Source: Persicaria tinctoria
Taxonomy: Eukaryota; Streptophyta; Magnoliopsida; Caryophyllales; Polygonaceae
NCBI GenBank assembly: GCA_037127255.1
Contig: JBANSL010000005.1
Coordinates: 2,914,001-2,978,000, forward strand
Direction of reading: 5' to 3'
Length of the DNA stretch: 64,000 nucleotides
In this document: positions 34,889 to 45,499 of the stretch, one piece after another
Position numbering within the stretch: position 1 is the first letter of the stretch
How the letters are laid out: each line of letters begins with the position of its first letter
The notes under the pieces: model-generated
Told to the model about the DNA's origin: nothing
Database searches by the model: none
What the model saw: the letters and a program-made list of their open reading frames with translations, nothing else
Made by a program: the position numbers and the translations under genes

Positions 34889-36360
34889 TAAATGGGAATC
34901 TCCATGAATAAATTTAATAATATATAATTATAAATCAATTAATTTTAATAATATATTAATTATTGAACTTACCCTAGTATGATTTGAGATTTTCTTGGCT
35001 TTTAACTGGTCAAAATTTTATTTTAACTGCTCAAAGTTTTATTTTCAACACTATTTAAATTTTTTTTTAGTTTGATCGAATGAACATTGTTGGATTCTAT
35101 TATTCGCATTGTTTTGCGAATAACTATTACTAGACGGATAGAAAATCGATGTTAGATGGTGGTGATGTGGTGCCATTTGGGGTTGCACCCGACATTGACC
35201 GGACAAAGGTGAAAAAGGACCTTACTAGACTAGTGACATATAGAAAGTGGTTTGACACACTAAAGGTGGATAATGTGTATTGGTATGTGGTCGTACAAGA
35301 GTCTCGTTCAGAATTTAGAAGGGCGCGCCAAAATCAGTTTCATTTTACAGAGGGCTCATCGGTAATATGGAAATACATAAGCCTTACTATTTGTATCATG
35401 TTGTTCGCCAATTTAAATGGGTTCAACACTTCAGCATATACTGCTTCCATCATTCAAGCCCTATGAAGTGGACAGGCCAAACAACCCACATACCGACATA
35501 CGTACTGTTGTCTACAGTGACCAATATGACCCATGATACTATCGGGATCGTTATGAGTGTCGGTTTATAACAGATATATGTCCATTTTCTTTGGCTTCAT
35601 GGGAGATTTTTTATGATTACTTTTATTATCACATTCGATAATCGATACGGTAAATCATTTCTTCTATAGAGCTCATAGACATCAAATTCCCCTGTGCATC
35701 CCATCCCCTCCCCCCGATGTTAGACCTTGAGGAGGTATATTTTAAATTCATTTGTCCATGAATATTATATATGTAATGTTATCTATACACACATTAATTT
35801 TGTATGTCATTCATTTGGTTGTTGATGCAGTGTCGGCAACATGTTGTTATCATGGTGATTGAGTTATAGAAGTTTGGTCAAGATGTGTCTGTAAATGAGA
35901 TTGTTTTATTGCACCATGTATCGGTGGGTGATGATCCAGGATCGCGTGTTGTCCTTGAGTCAATGCTACAAGCAACGGATATTTGTGGAGTACTAAAAGA
36001 TTAGCGTTGAAAATTGCTTTCCCGAACAAAAATGCAAACCCAATAGGCACTAGGCAGTAGGTGGAAATTCTTTTGGGCCTTGAACTTTTAAACTAATTGG
36101 GCCTTTTGCTCCATAGTGGGCTGATCCAGCCCTTTTGGGCTACAAGCCATGATAATAGACTAATAGAGTAATAGTGAATGTATTTTGGCAAAATTATAGG
36201 AAACCACCCTTTAAATGAGGTGATTTGCAATTTTGCACTAAACCACCTTTAAATAAGAAATTACCCTTTATTAACGTTATATGAGTTGAAGTGAGCCACA
36301 AATTCAAATCGTTCAAGAAGACTAAATTATGATCAGCGTAAATGGTCAAGAAGATTTAAT
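34889..36360. repeat. Second segmental duplication, copy 1
   Basis: Collinear with about 43988-45400. Shared features are the block with CTAGTATGATTTGAGAT, the plant-mobile-domain-like pseudogene, the block GGGCCTTTTG plus GCCCTTTTGGGCTACAAGCC, and ATTCAAATCGT. Copy 1 is continued beyond the hAT element by the block at 37097-37200. Confidence 0.7.
35080..35640 (+). pseudogene. Plant-mobile-domain-like pseudogene, copy 1
   Basis: The frame starting ATGAACATTGTTGG hits a TAG at 35131-35133 where copy 2 has TGG. It then continues with MLDGGDVVPFGVAPDIDR and LTRLVTYRKWFDTLKVDN. Another frame gives YYLYHVVRQFKWVQHF, and a third gives ECRFITDICPFSLASWE. The combination resembles the RVxRQFGxxQxIP core of plant mobile domain (PMD/MAIL-type) proteins, found both in Mutator-derived and host genes. 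Frameshifts and stops rule out function. The assignment rests on a short motif. Confidence 0.45.
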
Positions 36361-36375
36361 TGTATGTACTATTTT

Positions 36376-37096
36376 TAGGGGTGGGCGCGGGACGGGACGG
36401 GACGGAGGTCGTCCCGCGTCCCGTCCCGCGTAATTTTTGCGGGACGGGATTTACTTTTTTTTTTTCAATCCCGCGCGGGTCTTGTCCCTCACGGGACCGG
36501 GACGGGACGGGCCTTGTCCCTCAGATAAAAAAGATTATAAAAATATAAAAAAATTATATATATTTTACGATTTTTAAAGACGTAACACATTTAGATCGAT
36601 AATTTTCTTATATTTTTTGGGTTACCCTATATATATATAATATGTACATACACATTATACACATAATATACAGTGTATATGACTATATGTATTACAGTGT
36701 GTACTAGTGTATATTTTCAAAATGCAGACTATGCACAGTGTCGTTGGGCTAATCTTCCCCCTTCTCTAGCTTGCTTTACACAATGTATATATTAGTGTAG
36801 GTAAATATATACACACTGTATATGTAATATAAACTAATATGTATACTATATATATATTATATATTACTATATACATTATATATAATATAATATCATACAT
36901 AATGTATAAATAATATTATATATATGCGGGACGGGACGGGATTTGCGGGATTGGGACGGGTCGTCCCGCGTCCCGTCCCGCATAATTTTTGCGGGACGGG
37001 ACCGGGACGGGATTCACTATTTTTTTTCGAAATCCCACCGGGATCGGGACGGACCCGGGGCGGGACCGGGATTTGCGGGATTTGTGCCCACCCCTA
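36376..37096. mobile_element. GC-rich hAT-type MITE (CGGGACGGGAC family) with known empty site
   Basis: Ends TAGGGGTGGGC and GCCCACCCCTA are inverted repeats. They are flanked by a perfect 8-bp duplication ACTATTTT (36368-36375 and 37097-37104). Outer arms consist of CGGGACGGGAC words in both orientations around an AT/TATA-rich core of about 400 bp. The paralogous locus at about 45390-45398 (GTACTATTTTACTTAT) lacks it, which proves insertion. Confidence 0.9.
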
Positions 37097-37283
37097 ACTA
37101 TTTTACTTATTTTAAACATTTCTAATAGAACTCCCAAAGATTTGATTTGTATGCACCCTTTATTAACTTTAGGTGCGAATTCTTTTGGGCCGTGATCATT
37201 TAAACTAATTGGGACTTTTGCTCCATTGAGGGGTGAACCAGCCCTTTTGGACTACATCAACTACAACAGATGTTTAGTGTTTT

Positions 37284-37503
37284 TTTTTTTTTTAATGACG
37301 AGGAACCCACCTTTGTTGGCAAATCCCGGGCATGTGACCCATCCGGCAAGAGCCACGCACCAGGTAAACCGGCTCGACCCACTGGAAAGGGGCAAGGCAA
37401 ACTTTAGATTTTAATCCAAGGAAAGAGGCGGAGGTAGGGATCGAACCCGAGACCTCCTGACATCCCCCTTGCTCCCCACCAGTGAGCCACCCCGACTGGG
37501 ACT
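37284..37503 (-). mobile_element. tRNA-derived SINE, full length, with 16-bp TSD
   Basis: Read on the minus strand it starts GTCCCAGTCGGGGTGGCTC with box A-like GGCTCACTGGTGGGGAGC and box B GGGTTCGATCCC. A non-tRNA body follows, ending in a poly(A) seen as a T-run at about 37279-37293. A direct repeat AGATGTTTAGTGTTTT flanks it (37268-37283 and 37504-37519), partly merging with the tail. It is a classic pol III-driven non-autonomous retroposon that needs a LINE in trans. Confidence 0.85.
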
Positions 37504-37621
37504 AGATGTTTAGTGTTTTCCTATCTATTATTTACAACAATTTTTTCGATGTTTAACCCCTGACTTTGGCACTTTTTTTATTTATATCCTGATATATTGA
37601 TAGTCATATCATGTCAAGATC

Positions 37622-37819
37622 TAATGAGACTAGTGTCCTAAGGGTATTATACTTAAGTTAAGATATTCTGGCTAAGTTGTGTAATTAGGAGAAGTTAGTG
37701 GGTGTTGTCTATATATACTCCCGCCTCCTAACAACCAATGTAACAGCTTCTTCTTCTCTTCTTTGATCAATAGCAATCTCTGATTTTCTCTCTGATTTGA
37801 TTCAATACAAAGCTTCACA
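37622..37819 (+). repeat. 5' LTR of copia-1
   Basis: 198 bp, starting TAATGAGACTAG and ending CTTCACA, with TATATATAC as likely TATA signal at about 37711. Differs from the 3' LTR in a T/C near 37650 and a C/T near the end. Confidence 0.9.
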
Positions 37820-37936
37820 TGGTATCAGAGCAATTGAAGCTTTGATTGTGTTTTCGATTTCGATGTGTGCGATTCTCGCTTGGTGCGAAGTTTGGTTGCT
37901 GGTTCTTGGTGATTTCAGCGTTTTGCGAAAGATTCA

Positions 37937-39715
37937 ATGGCGGATGAAGGTCTTTCTGGAGTTCTTGGAGGTGGAGGTGTTCAATTGAACGCCGATTCGA
38001 ATGGAAACACGAATGATCCTCTTGCTTTGGCCAATTCGGACAGTCCTGGAGCGCAATTGCTGGCTTTCCAGTTCTCGGGTTCGAATTTTCTGGGCTGGAG
38101 TCGAGGTATTCGGCTTGCGCTGGGTGCGAAGAACAAGCTAGGGTTTATTGATGGTTCTTGCGGGATGCCTCCGATTGGAACGGTTGATGGACAAAGGTGG
38201 ATTCGCGCCGATTACATGGTGCGCTGCTGGATCTTGAATTCAATTGTGAGTTCTATCTCTGAAAGCTTCATGTGCGTGACGTCTGCGAAGGAACTGTGGT
38301 CGGAACTTTTTGAAAGGTATGGTCAATCGAATGCGCCTTTGATTTTTCAATTACGAAAAGAGTTGATTCATATCACAAAGGGGGATAAGACAATAGCTGA
38401 GTATTTCAACAAACTCAAGCGAGTTTGGGATGAATTGCAAAGTGTGGAAGGTAGCACTAGCTGTGAATGTGGGGCTATGGCGGCCTGCACATGTCAATTG
38501 GCAAAAAAGGTTCTTGATTCCGAGGGAAGGAATCGACTAATGCAGTTCTTGGTCGGTTTGGGAGAAGGTTATGAATCTGTCTGCAATAGCATTCTAGCTA
38601 CAGATCCCTTGCCCACACTCAACAAAGCATATTCTTTGGTTCAACAGTTTGATGGTGGTAGAGGGGTAGCTAGTGGAGTTCAGTCTGAGAACATGGCTTT
38701 GGCTGCTGCTAGAAGGGGGATGACTCAGAGTGATAGATTTCAGGGTCCCAAGAAAGATCCAAAGAAGGATAACAAGGACAAGATTTGTTATCATTGTCGC
38801 TCTAAGGGTCATATAATGGAAAATTGCTTCAAGCTGCATGGTTACCCTGAGTGGTATAAGGGTCCTAGAGATGGTAGGCCATCTGCAAACAATGCTTTTG
38901 AGACTGAAGGAGAGTTGGAGACTCCTTTAGATGATGGTGATGGTAAGACTTTGGGGTCTCAGATTGCTGCTAACAGTGCTGGCTCTAACTTGCTGGGAGG
39001 GAAGATGGATTCATCTCTTGTCAATGCTCTTTGTCAAGAGTTGTTGAAGGCTATGCAAGAAAAGAGTCAGGTGAACTGTGCAGCTGTGACAAATATGGCA
39101 GGTAATTCTCATTCCTATAATTTGGCTTTGTTGGCTAGATTTACTAAAGACACTGATTGGATAATAGATACTGGTGCAACTGATCACATGACTGCATATG
39201 AGTATCTATTATTTGATAGGAAGTTGCTCAGTAAACCCATTAATGTTGGTATGCCTGATGGTAATGTGTCTGTGGTTAGAGAGATAGGTACTTTGCGTCT
39301 TAATGATAAACTTATCTTGCATAATGTGTTGCTGGTGCCTAGTTTCAAACATAATCTTTTATCTGTTGGTAGATTGGTTGAGGATTCTTGTCTTGCAGCC
39401 ATCTTTACTGGCCATGGTTGGTTTTTCCAGGACCTTGGCACTAATCAGGTCATTGGTTCTGGATCCAAGCTTCATGGGCTGTACAAGTTGCAATCTGACA
39501 ACATACAAGCTGAGCAATTGCCTATCAAGATCAATTCCAGTTGTTTTCCTACTTTAGATAAATTTGTTTCCAGTACTTCTACTGTTTGTAATGTGAATAA
39601 GGATTTGGAGTTACAGCAACTTCATTTTAGGTTAGGCCATGCATCCTTGAGCAAATTGATTCACTACATGGTCTGCCTTCCAGACATTTACCTAGCTGTG
39701 ATACTTGTGTTTTAG
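37937..39715 (+). CDS. copia-1 gag, protease and start of integrase (frameshifted before IN zinc finger completes)
   Basis: 592 codons. It has the gag domain of the UBN2/retrotran_gag_3 type (FSGSNFLGWSRGIRLALG, LWSELFERYGQSNAPL), a CCHC knuckle CYHCRSKGHIMENC (about 38785-38827) and an aspartic protease with WIIDTGATDHM (about 39155-39190). A GAG-pre-integrase segment with HFRLGHASLSKLIHY follows. The frame is lost near 39665-39675. The correct continuation (SCDTCVLAKMHKLPFP) is in the frame of the following ORF. Virus-like particle and maturation functions are inferred from family. Confidence 0.85.
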   Translation: MADEGLSGVLGGGGVQLNADSNGNTNDPLALANSDSPGAQLLAFQFSGSNFLGWSRGIRLALGAKNKLGFIDGSCGMPPIGTVDGQRWIRADYMVRCWILNSIVSSISESFMCVTSAKELWSELFERYGQSNAPLIFQLRKELIHITKGDKTIAEYFNKLKRVWDELQSVEGSTSCECGAMAACTCQLAKKVLDSEGRNRLMQFLVGLGEGYESVCNSILATDPLPTLNKAYSLVQQFDGGRGVASGVQSENMALAAARRGMTQSDRFQGPKKDPKKDNKDKICYHCRSKGHIMENCFKLHGYPEWYKGPRDGRPSANNAFETEGELETPLDDGDGKTLGSQIAANSAGSNLLGGKMDSSLVNALCQELLKAMQEKSQVNCAAVTNMAGNSHSYNLALLARFTKDTDWIIDTGATDHMTAYEYLLFDRKLLSKPINVGMPDGNVSVVREIGTLRLNDKLILHNVLLVPSFKHNLLSVGRLVEDSCLAAIFTGHGWFFQDLGTNQVIGSGSKLHGLYKLQSDNIQAEQLPIKINSSCFPTLDKFVSSTSTVCNVNKDLELQQLHFRLGHASLSKLIHYMVCLPDIYLAVILVF

Positions 39716-39720
39716 CAAAG

Positions 39721-42456
39721 ATGCACAAATTGCCTTTTCCTGTGAGCAATTCTTTGTCTAATGCTTGTTTTGATTTGGTACACTTGGACATTTGGGGTCC
39801 TTATAAAGTGAAGAGTGTGATTGGTTCTTCTTATTTTCTTACTGTAATGGATGATAAAAGTAGAGTTACTTGGACATTTTTGATGGCCAACAAAACTCAT
39901 GTGTTTCAAATTCTATCTTCATTTATCTCCTATGTACAAACTCAGTTTAATGTCACTATCAAATGTTTTCGAAGTGACAATGGTACTGAGTTTATACAAA
40001 AGGATTGTGCCCATTTATTTGCCTCTAAGGGTATTGTCCATCAAAGGAGTGCTCCTTACACTCCTCAGCAAAATGGCAAAGTGGAAAGAAGACACAGGTA
40101 TTTGATTGAAACTGCACGTGCCATTAGAATTCATGCTAACTTACCTCAAAGGTTTTGGGGAGATTGTGTTTTAGCTGCCACTCATATTATAAACAAATTA
40201 CCTGCTGCTAACTTACATTGGAAATCCCCTTTTGAAGTTTTGTTTGGTCATCATCCATCCATGGATGAGTTAAGGACCATTGGATGCTTATGTTATGCCT
40301 TGAATCCTCATTCAAAGCAAGATAAGTTTGGTTCTAAGGCTTTCAAATGCATTATGATTGGTTATCCTTTTGGTCAAAAAGCATATAAACTGTTTTGTTT
40401 GGATACTCAGAAGTACATTGTTAGTAGGCATGTTCAGTTCTTTGAAGACAGGTTTCCTTTTAAGGAAGGTCATGGTATTGTCACTGAGACTTCTGCAAAA
40501 TTACAGCTTCCTATGGTTAGTCCTTCTGATATTTCAGATTTGGTTTTTAATGGTCAAAATGTGGAATCAGGTTCTCTTTTACCTTCTTACAGTAACAATG
40601 ATCAAAGTAGTTTACCTCCAAGTGATATTGTTGTTAGTGATACTAACAGATCTAATGAGATTACAGGTTCCCCTAATTGTAGCAATGACATTCAATCTCT
40701 TGACACCACAATGGTGGGTTCCCAGCAACATGATGTGATACAACCAAGAAGATCTGGTCGAGTTCATCAACCTCCTACAAAGTTAAAGGATTTCTTATGT
40801 TCATCTCTGCCAACTACTAACTCATTTTCTCAAAGTTTTTTATCAGTTGTGCTTGGTGATACTAATCTTTACTCAGGTGATTTTTTAAGTTCTTTTGTGA
40901 GTATGGTTCAGGTTCCTGAGCCTCATACATATGTTCAGGCTAAGAAGGATCAGAACTGGATAGAGGCCATGGACAAGGAATTAATGGCCTTGGAGAAGAA
41001 TAAAACTTGGATCATAACTGACTTACCTCCTGGTCAGACAGCTATTGGCTCTAAGTGGGTATTCAAGCTCAAATACAAGCCTGATGGCTCCATTGAAAGG
41101 TATAAGGCAAGGTTAGTGGCTAAAGGCTACAATCAGGTAAAGGATAAAGATTACAAACATACTTTTTCTCCTGTTGCAAAGTTTACTTCGGTTAGATGCA
41201 TTTTAGCTCTTGCAACTGTTAGAGCTTGGCCCATACATCAGTTAGACATAAACAATGCTTTTTTACATGGATTTCTTGATGAAGAAATCTATATGAAACC
41301 ACCTGATGGTTACACTAAAGCTGGTTCAGGTCAAGTGTGTCTCTTAAAGAGATCACTTTATGGCTTGAAACAAGCTAGTAGACAGTGGAATGTAGAACTT
41401 ACAAAATTCCTCATTTCACTGGGCTATATTCAATCTAAACAAGATTATTCTTTATTTATTAAAAAGGTTTCCAAAGGTATTGTAACTGCCCTTGTCTATG
41501 TAGATGATTTATTATTGACAGGAGATGATGAAGATGTGATTATCACAACTAAAGAGCTCCTGCACTCAAAGTTCACCATCAAAGACCTTGGGCAAGTTAG
41601 GTACTTCTTGGGCATGGAGATCTCGAGGTCATCTGTTGGCATGACAGTTCACCAGAGAAAGTACATTTTGGACCTCCTACGAGACACAGAAATGTTGGAC
41701 TCCAAGGCAGCTGTTTCTCCCCTTCCCAGAGGATTAAAACTGTCTCCAGAAGAAGGAATTCCAATGGAGGAACCCGAAGCATACAGAAGATTGGTGGGCA
41801 GGCTCCTCTTCTTGAATATGACAAGGCCTGATTTGTCATATGCTGTACAGCATCTCTCTCAGTTCATCAGTTCTCCTAGAGTGCCTCACTACCAAGCTGC
41901 CATGCATGTTCTGAGATACCTCAAAGGAACTCTCAATGCAGGGCTTTTCTACTCAAAGGAATCTCCATTGGACTTGGTAGCTTACTCAGATGCAGACTGG
42001 GGTTCCTGTGCTTACACTGCAAAGTCATTATCTGGATATTGTATGATGCTTGGCAAAAACCTGGTTTCCTGGAAGACTAAAAAGCAGAAGACAGTTTCAA
42101 AATCATCCACGGAATCAGAGTACAGAGCTATGTCCTATGCCTCCAGTGAGATGCTTTGGCTTGATGGCTTGTTTGCCCAACTCCAAGTAAACCTTCCTCG
42201 TCCCATACCTTTGTACTGTGATAACAAATCAGCACAACACTTGGCGGCTAATCCAGTCTTCCATGAGAGAACGAAGCACTTGAGGATTGACTGTCACTTT
42301 GTGAGGGAGCAGCAACAGGATGGATTCTTGCAAACACATCATGTGCCTTCAGCTTTACAGCTAGCAGATCTCATGACAAAAGCTCTAGGAGAGTCTCAGC
42401 ATCGTTTCTTGGCAGTCAAGTTGGGTATGGCATTTGACACACCATCTCCAACTTGA
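39721..42456 (+). CDS. copia-1 integrase core, reverse transcriptase and RNase H
   Basis: 911 codons. The integrase DDE region shows DLVHLDIWGPY, FRSDNGTEF and PQQNGKVERRH. A linker is followed by reverse transcriptase with TWIITDLPPGQTAIGSKWVF and the catalytic YVDD (about 41499-41510). RNase H shows AYSDADWGS, TESEYRAM and DNKSAQHLAANPVFHERTKH. All catalytic residues visible are present. It is separated from the upstream ORF by a one-base shift, so a normal polyprotein cannot be made without frameshifting. The listed ATG is an ORF boundary, not a real start. Confidence 0.85.
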   Translation: MHKLPFPVSNSLSNACFDLVHLDIWGPYKVKSVIGSSYFLTVMDDKSRVTWTFLMANKTHVFQILSSFISYVQTQFNVTIKCFRSDNGTEFIQKDCAHLFASKGIVHQRSAPYTPQQNGKVERRHRYLIETARAIRIHANLPQRFWGDCVLAATHIINKLPAANLHWKSPFEVLFGHHPSMDELRTIGCLCYALNPHSKQDKFGSKAFKCIMIGYPFGQKAYKLFCLDTQKYIVSRHVQFFEDRFPFKEGHGIVTETSAKLQLPMVSPSDISDLVFNGQNVESGSLLPSYSNNDQSSLPPSDIVVSDTNRSNEITGSPNCSNDIQSLDTTMVGSQQHDVIQPRRSGRVHQPPTKLKDFLCSSLPTTNSFSQSFLSVVLGDTNLYSGDFLSSFVSMVQVPEPHTYVQAKKDQNWIEAMDKELMALEKNKTWIITDLPPGQTAIGSKWVFKLKYKPDGSIERYKARLVAKGYNQVKDKDYKHTFSPVAKFTSVRCILALATVRAWPIHQLDINNAFLHGFLDEEIYMKPPDGYTKAGSGQVCLLKRSLYGLKQASRQWNVELTKFLISLGYIQSKQDYSLFIKKVSKGIVTALVYVDDLLLTGDDEDVIITTKELLHSKFTIKDLGQVRYFLGMEISRSSVGMTVHQRKYILDLLRDTEMLDSKAAVSPLPRGLKLSPEEGIPMEEPEAYRRLVGRLLFLNMTRPDLSYAVQHLSQFISSPRVPHYQAAMHVLRYLKGTLNAGLFYSKESPLDLVAYSDADWGSCAYTAKSLSGYCMMLGKNLVSWKTKKQKTVSKSSTESEYRAMSYASSEMLWLDGLFAQLQVNLPRPIPLYCDNKSAQHLAANPVFHERTKHLRIDCHFVREQQQDGFLQTHHVPSALQLADLMTKALGESQHRFLAVKLGMAFDTPSPT

Positions 42457-42464
42457 GGGGAGGG

Positions 42465-42662
42465 TAATGAGACTAGTGTCCTAAGGGTATTACACTTAAG
42501 TTAAGATATTCTGGCTAAGTTGTGTAATTAGGAGAAGTTAGTGGGTGTTGTCTATATATACTCCCGCCTCCTAACAACCAATGTAACAGCTTCTTCTTCT
42601 CTTCTTTGATCAATAGCAATCTCTGATTTTCTCTCTGATTTGATTCAATACAAAGTTTCACA
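42465..42662 (+). repeat. 3' LTR of copia-1
   Basis: 198 bp, directly after the polypurine tract, ending TTTCACA before the AGATC duplication. Confidence 0.9.
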
Positions 42663-43987
42663 AGATCTATTGAATTTACTGTCATGTTATATGTGTTTTC
42701 CTGTCAAATATGAGAATTGAGCTCAATGATGACCGGTGACTCTTATACTTGCACAACATCAATACGTCGTCAAACAACGAGGATCGTCTAGTCCGCAATT
42801 GTAGTCCATAAAGTAGTCCAAATTATCTCATTGGCTAAATTTAAATTTCTAATTATTTTCTTAAATAAGTGTTTGTACCTTATAATTTATTTTAATGCTT
42901 ATCGATCAATGAAATTAAAGGGACCATAAAAATGGATTTCGACGTTGGACTAGAGGATTTTCACCGGTCATCAAGCATCCCACCCTATCAACTACAAATC
43001 ATTAGTGTTTTCTAATCTATTATTTGCAACAATCTTGTCAACGCTTAACCCCCGGCTTTGACAGTTGACACCGTTTTGGTTTGTATCCTGACATATTGGT
43101 AGTCATATCTTATCAAGATCTCTTAAATTTCCTATCAAGTTACACATGTTTTCTTATCAAATGTGAGCGTGGGATGCTTGGCAACGTTGTTAAGCATCCT
43201 CCACCTCTTATACTTGGGTTAATCCCAAATTGTTATAATTTTATGGTTTATATCCTAACATGGTAGAAATTACATCCTGGTGGAATCTATTTCATTTCCA
43301 TTTTAAAAAAAAAAAAAAAAACTAGCTTTGATATTTAGTCGATCATGTTATACTTAGTCTTATACAAAGTGTTTCATTGTAACAATTACAATTGGACATG
43401 GGTGTTCAATCCATAATATGGAACTATCTAGACATAATAGTTTTGGAGGATTAACCCCAAACTATTACAATTTCATGGTTATATACTAACATGTTAAAAA
43501 TGACATCATGTTAGAATCTATTTCAAAACGAAACTATCGACAAAGATAATATACGTAGGTAATTTGTCAGATAAGAAAAAGGAATTGAACATGAGATTAT
43601 CAGCAAATTCGAAGAGAATCTGATCCCACCATTTGAAACCCAACTAACCGATTCTTTCTTTTATCCAATCACTTACGTACAATTATGAATCTTCAGGTTT
43701 GATCCATTGAAAACATTGAATTACAAAGCAATATTATTTGCATTAAATTGAATCCAATCTCTACAACCCCATTCCCTAAGCTAATTAATCGATCAATCTC
43801 TGCTGCAAATGGCAATCTCAAATAAACCACGGTAGCTCGTTGCCTGAATGTCAACGACCTAACAGTCGGACTTAGCTATTCAAGTGACCAGAAAAGTTTA
43901 CATCACGAGTGTTAATAATTGTTAATTATTGAACACCATTTCAATTGTAATAAATGAGAATCTCCATGAAAATCTCCATGAAACTTA
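42663..43987. other. Non-coding DNA with a block repeated from upstream of copia-1
   Basis: The part at about 42998-43150 (TTAGTGTTTTCTAATCTATT, TTAACCCCCGGCTTTGAC, CATATTGGTAGTCATATC) repeats 37508-37621, the left flank of copia-1. The rest holds short chance ORFs and an A-run at 43305-43320. No gene is recognised. Confidence 0.5.
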
Positions 43988-45400
43988 ATAAATGAGAATC
44001 TCCATGAAATGTTTTAATAATATACAATTATAAATCAATTAATTTTAATAATATGTTAATTATTGAACTTACCCTAGTATGATTTGAGATTGTTTTGGCT
44101 TTTAACTGCTCAAAGTTTTATTTTCAACACCATTTCAATTGTTTTTAGTTTGATCGAATGAATATTGTTGGATTCAATTATTCGCATTGTTTTGCGAATA
44201 ACTATTACTGGACGGATATAAAATCGATGTTAGATGGTGGTGATGTGCCATTTGGGGTTGCACTCGACATTCACCGGACAAAGGTGAAGAAATACCTTAC
44301 TAGACTAGTGACATATAGAAAGTGGTTCGACACACTAAAGGTGGATAACGTGTGTTGGTATGTGGCCATATAAGAGACTCGTTCAGAATTTAGAAGGGCC
44401 AAAATCAGTGTCATTTTACATGGCTCATCGGTAATATGGGAATATATGAGTCTTACTATCCGGATCATGTTGTTCACCAATTTAGACGGGTTCAACATAT
44501 ACTGCTTCCAACATTCAAGCCCTATGAATTGGGCAGGCCGAACAACCCACATACGTATTGTTGCCTACAGTAACCAATATGACCTATGGAACGATCGAAA
44601 TCGTCATGAGTGTCAGTTTATAACAGATATATGTCCATTTTCTTTGGCTCCATGGGAGATTTCTGACGATTACTTTGATTATCACATTTCATATGGTAAA
44701 CCATTTCTTCTCTAGAACTCATACACATCAGATTCCCTATGCATCCCCCCTCCCTCCCCCGATGTTAAACCTTGAGGAGGTATATTTTAAATTTATTTGT
44801 CCAGGAATATTATATATGTAATGTTATATATACACATTATATAACATTAATTTTATATGCCATTCATTCGGTTGTTGATGCAGTGTTGGCAACAACATGT
44901 TGTCATGGTGATTGAGTTATAGGAGCTTGATCAAGATGCTTCCATAAATGAGATACTTTTATTGCACCGTGTATTGATGAGTGATGACCCAGTACTGTTG
45001 TGTGTAGACCAGGTGAATGATACAACCAACGGATATTTGTGGAGAACAAAGATTAGCTTTGAAAATTGCTTTCCCGAACAAAAATGCAAACCCAATAGGC
45101 AGTAGGTGCAAATTCTTTTGGGCCTTGATCTTTTAAACTAGTTGGGCCTTTTGATCTATGGTGGGCTGAACCAGCCCTTTTGGGCTACAAGCCATGATAG
45201 AATCGATCAATTCTTCTTTTGAATAGTGAATGTGTTTTGGCAAAATTATAGAAACCACCATGGTGATTTGCACTAAACCACCCTTTAAATAAGAAATTAC
45301 CCTTTATTAACGTTATGTGAGTTGAAGTGAGCCACAAATTCAAATCGTCCAAGAATCTAAATTATGATCCGCGCAAAGTGTACTATTTTACTTATGGAAA
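43988..45400. repeat. Second segmental duplication, copy 2
   Basis: Collinear with about 34889-36360, without the hAT MITE found at the end of copy 1. Together with the repeated block at 42998-43150 it indicates an ancient tandem duplication of about 7-9 kb. Confidence 0.7.
44158..44700 (+). pseudogene. Plant-mobile-domain-like pseudogene, copy 2
   Basis: Frame 1: MNIVGFNYSHCFANNYYWTD, then MLDGGDVPFGVALDIH and WFDTLKVDNVCWYVAI, then a TAA at 44371-44373. Later frames give YYPDHVVHQFRRVQHILLP and ECQFITDICPFSLAPWEI. The DHVVHQFRRVQHI segment is the best hint of a plant mobile domain. Several frameshifts are present, and the start region is more intact than in copy 1. Confidence 0.45.
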
Positions 45401-45499
45401 ATATTTCGTTCAATATATGAAATGGATAGTATCCCACATTGATAAAATAGTGTGCTCAAGTTTTGTATATAAGTGGGTGCTCTACTCTTTTAAACTCGC

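Larger units (their letters stand above)
37622..42662 (+). mobile_element. Complete Ty1/copia retrotransposon, copia-1
   Basis: Two 198-bp LTRs (37622-37819 and 42465-42662) differ at only two positions. A 5-bp duplication AGATC flanks the element (37617-37621 and 42663-42667). The primer binding site TGGTATCAGAGC (37820-37831) matches initiator tRNA-Met, and the polypurine tract GAGGGGAGGG lies just before the 3' LTR. LTR termini read TA...CA, one of the known non-canonical pairs of plant copia elements. The presumed pre-insertion sequence is preserved in a paralogous block at about 43100-43150. The coding region has one frameshift. Confidence 0.9.
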
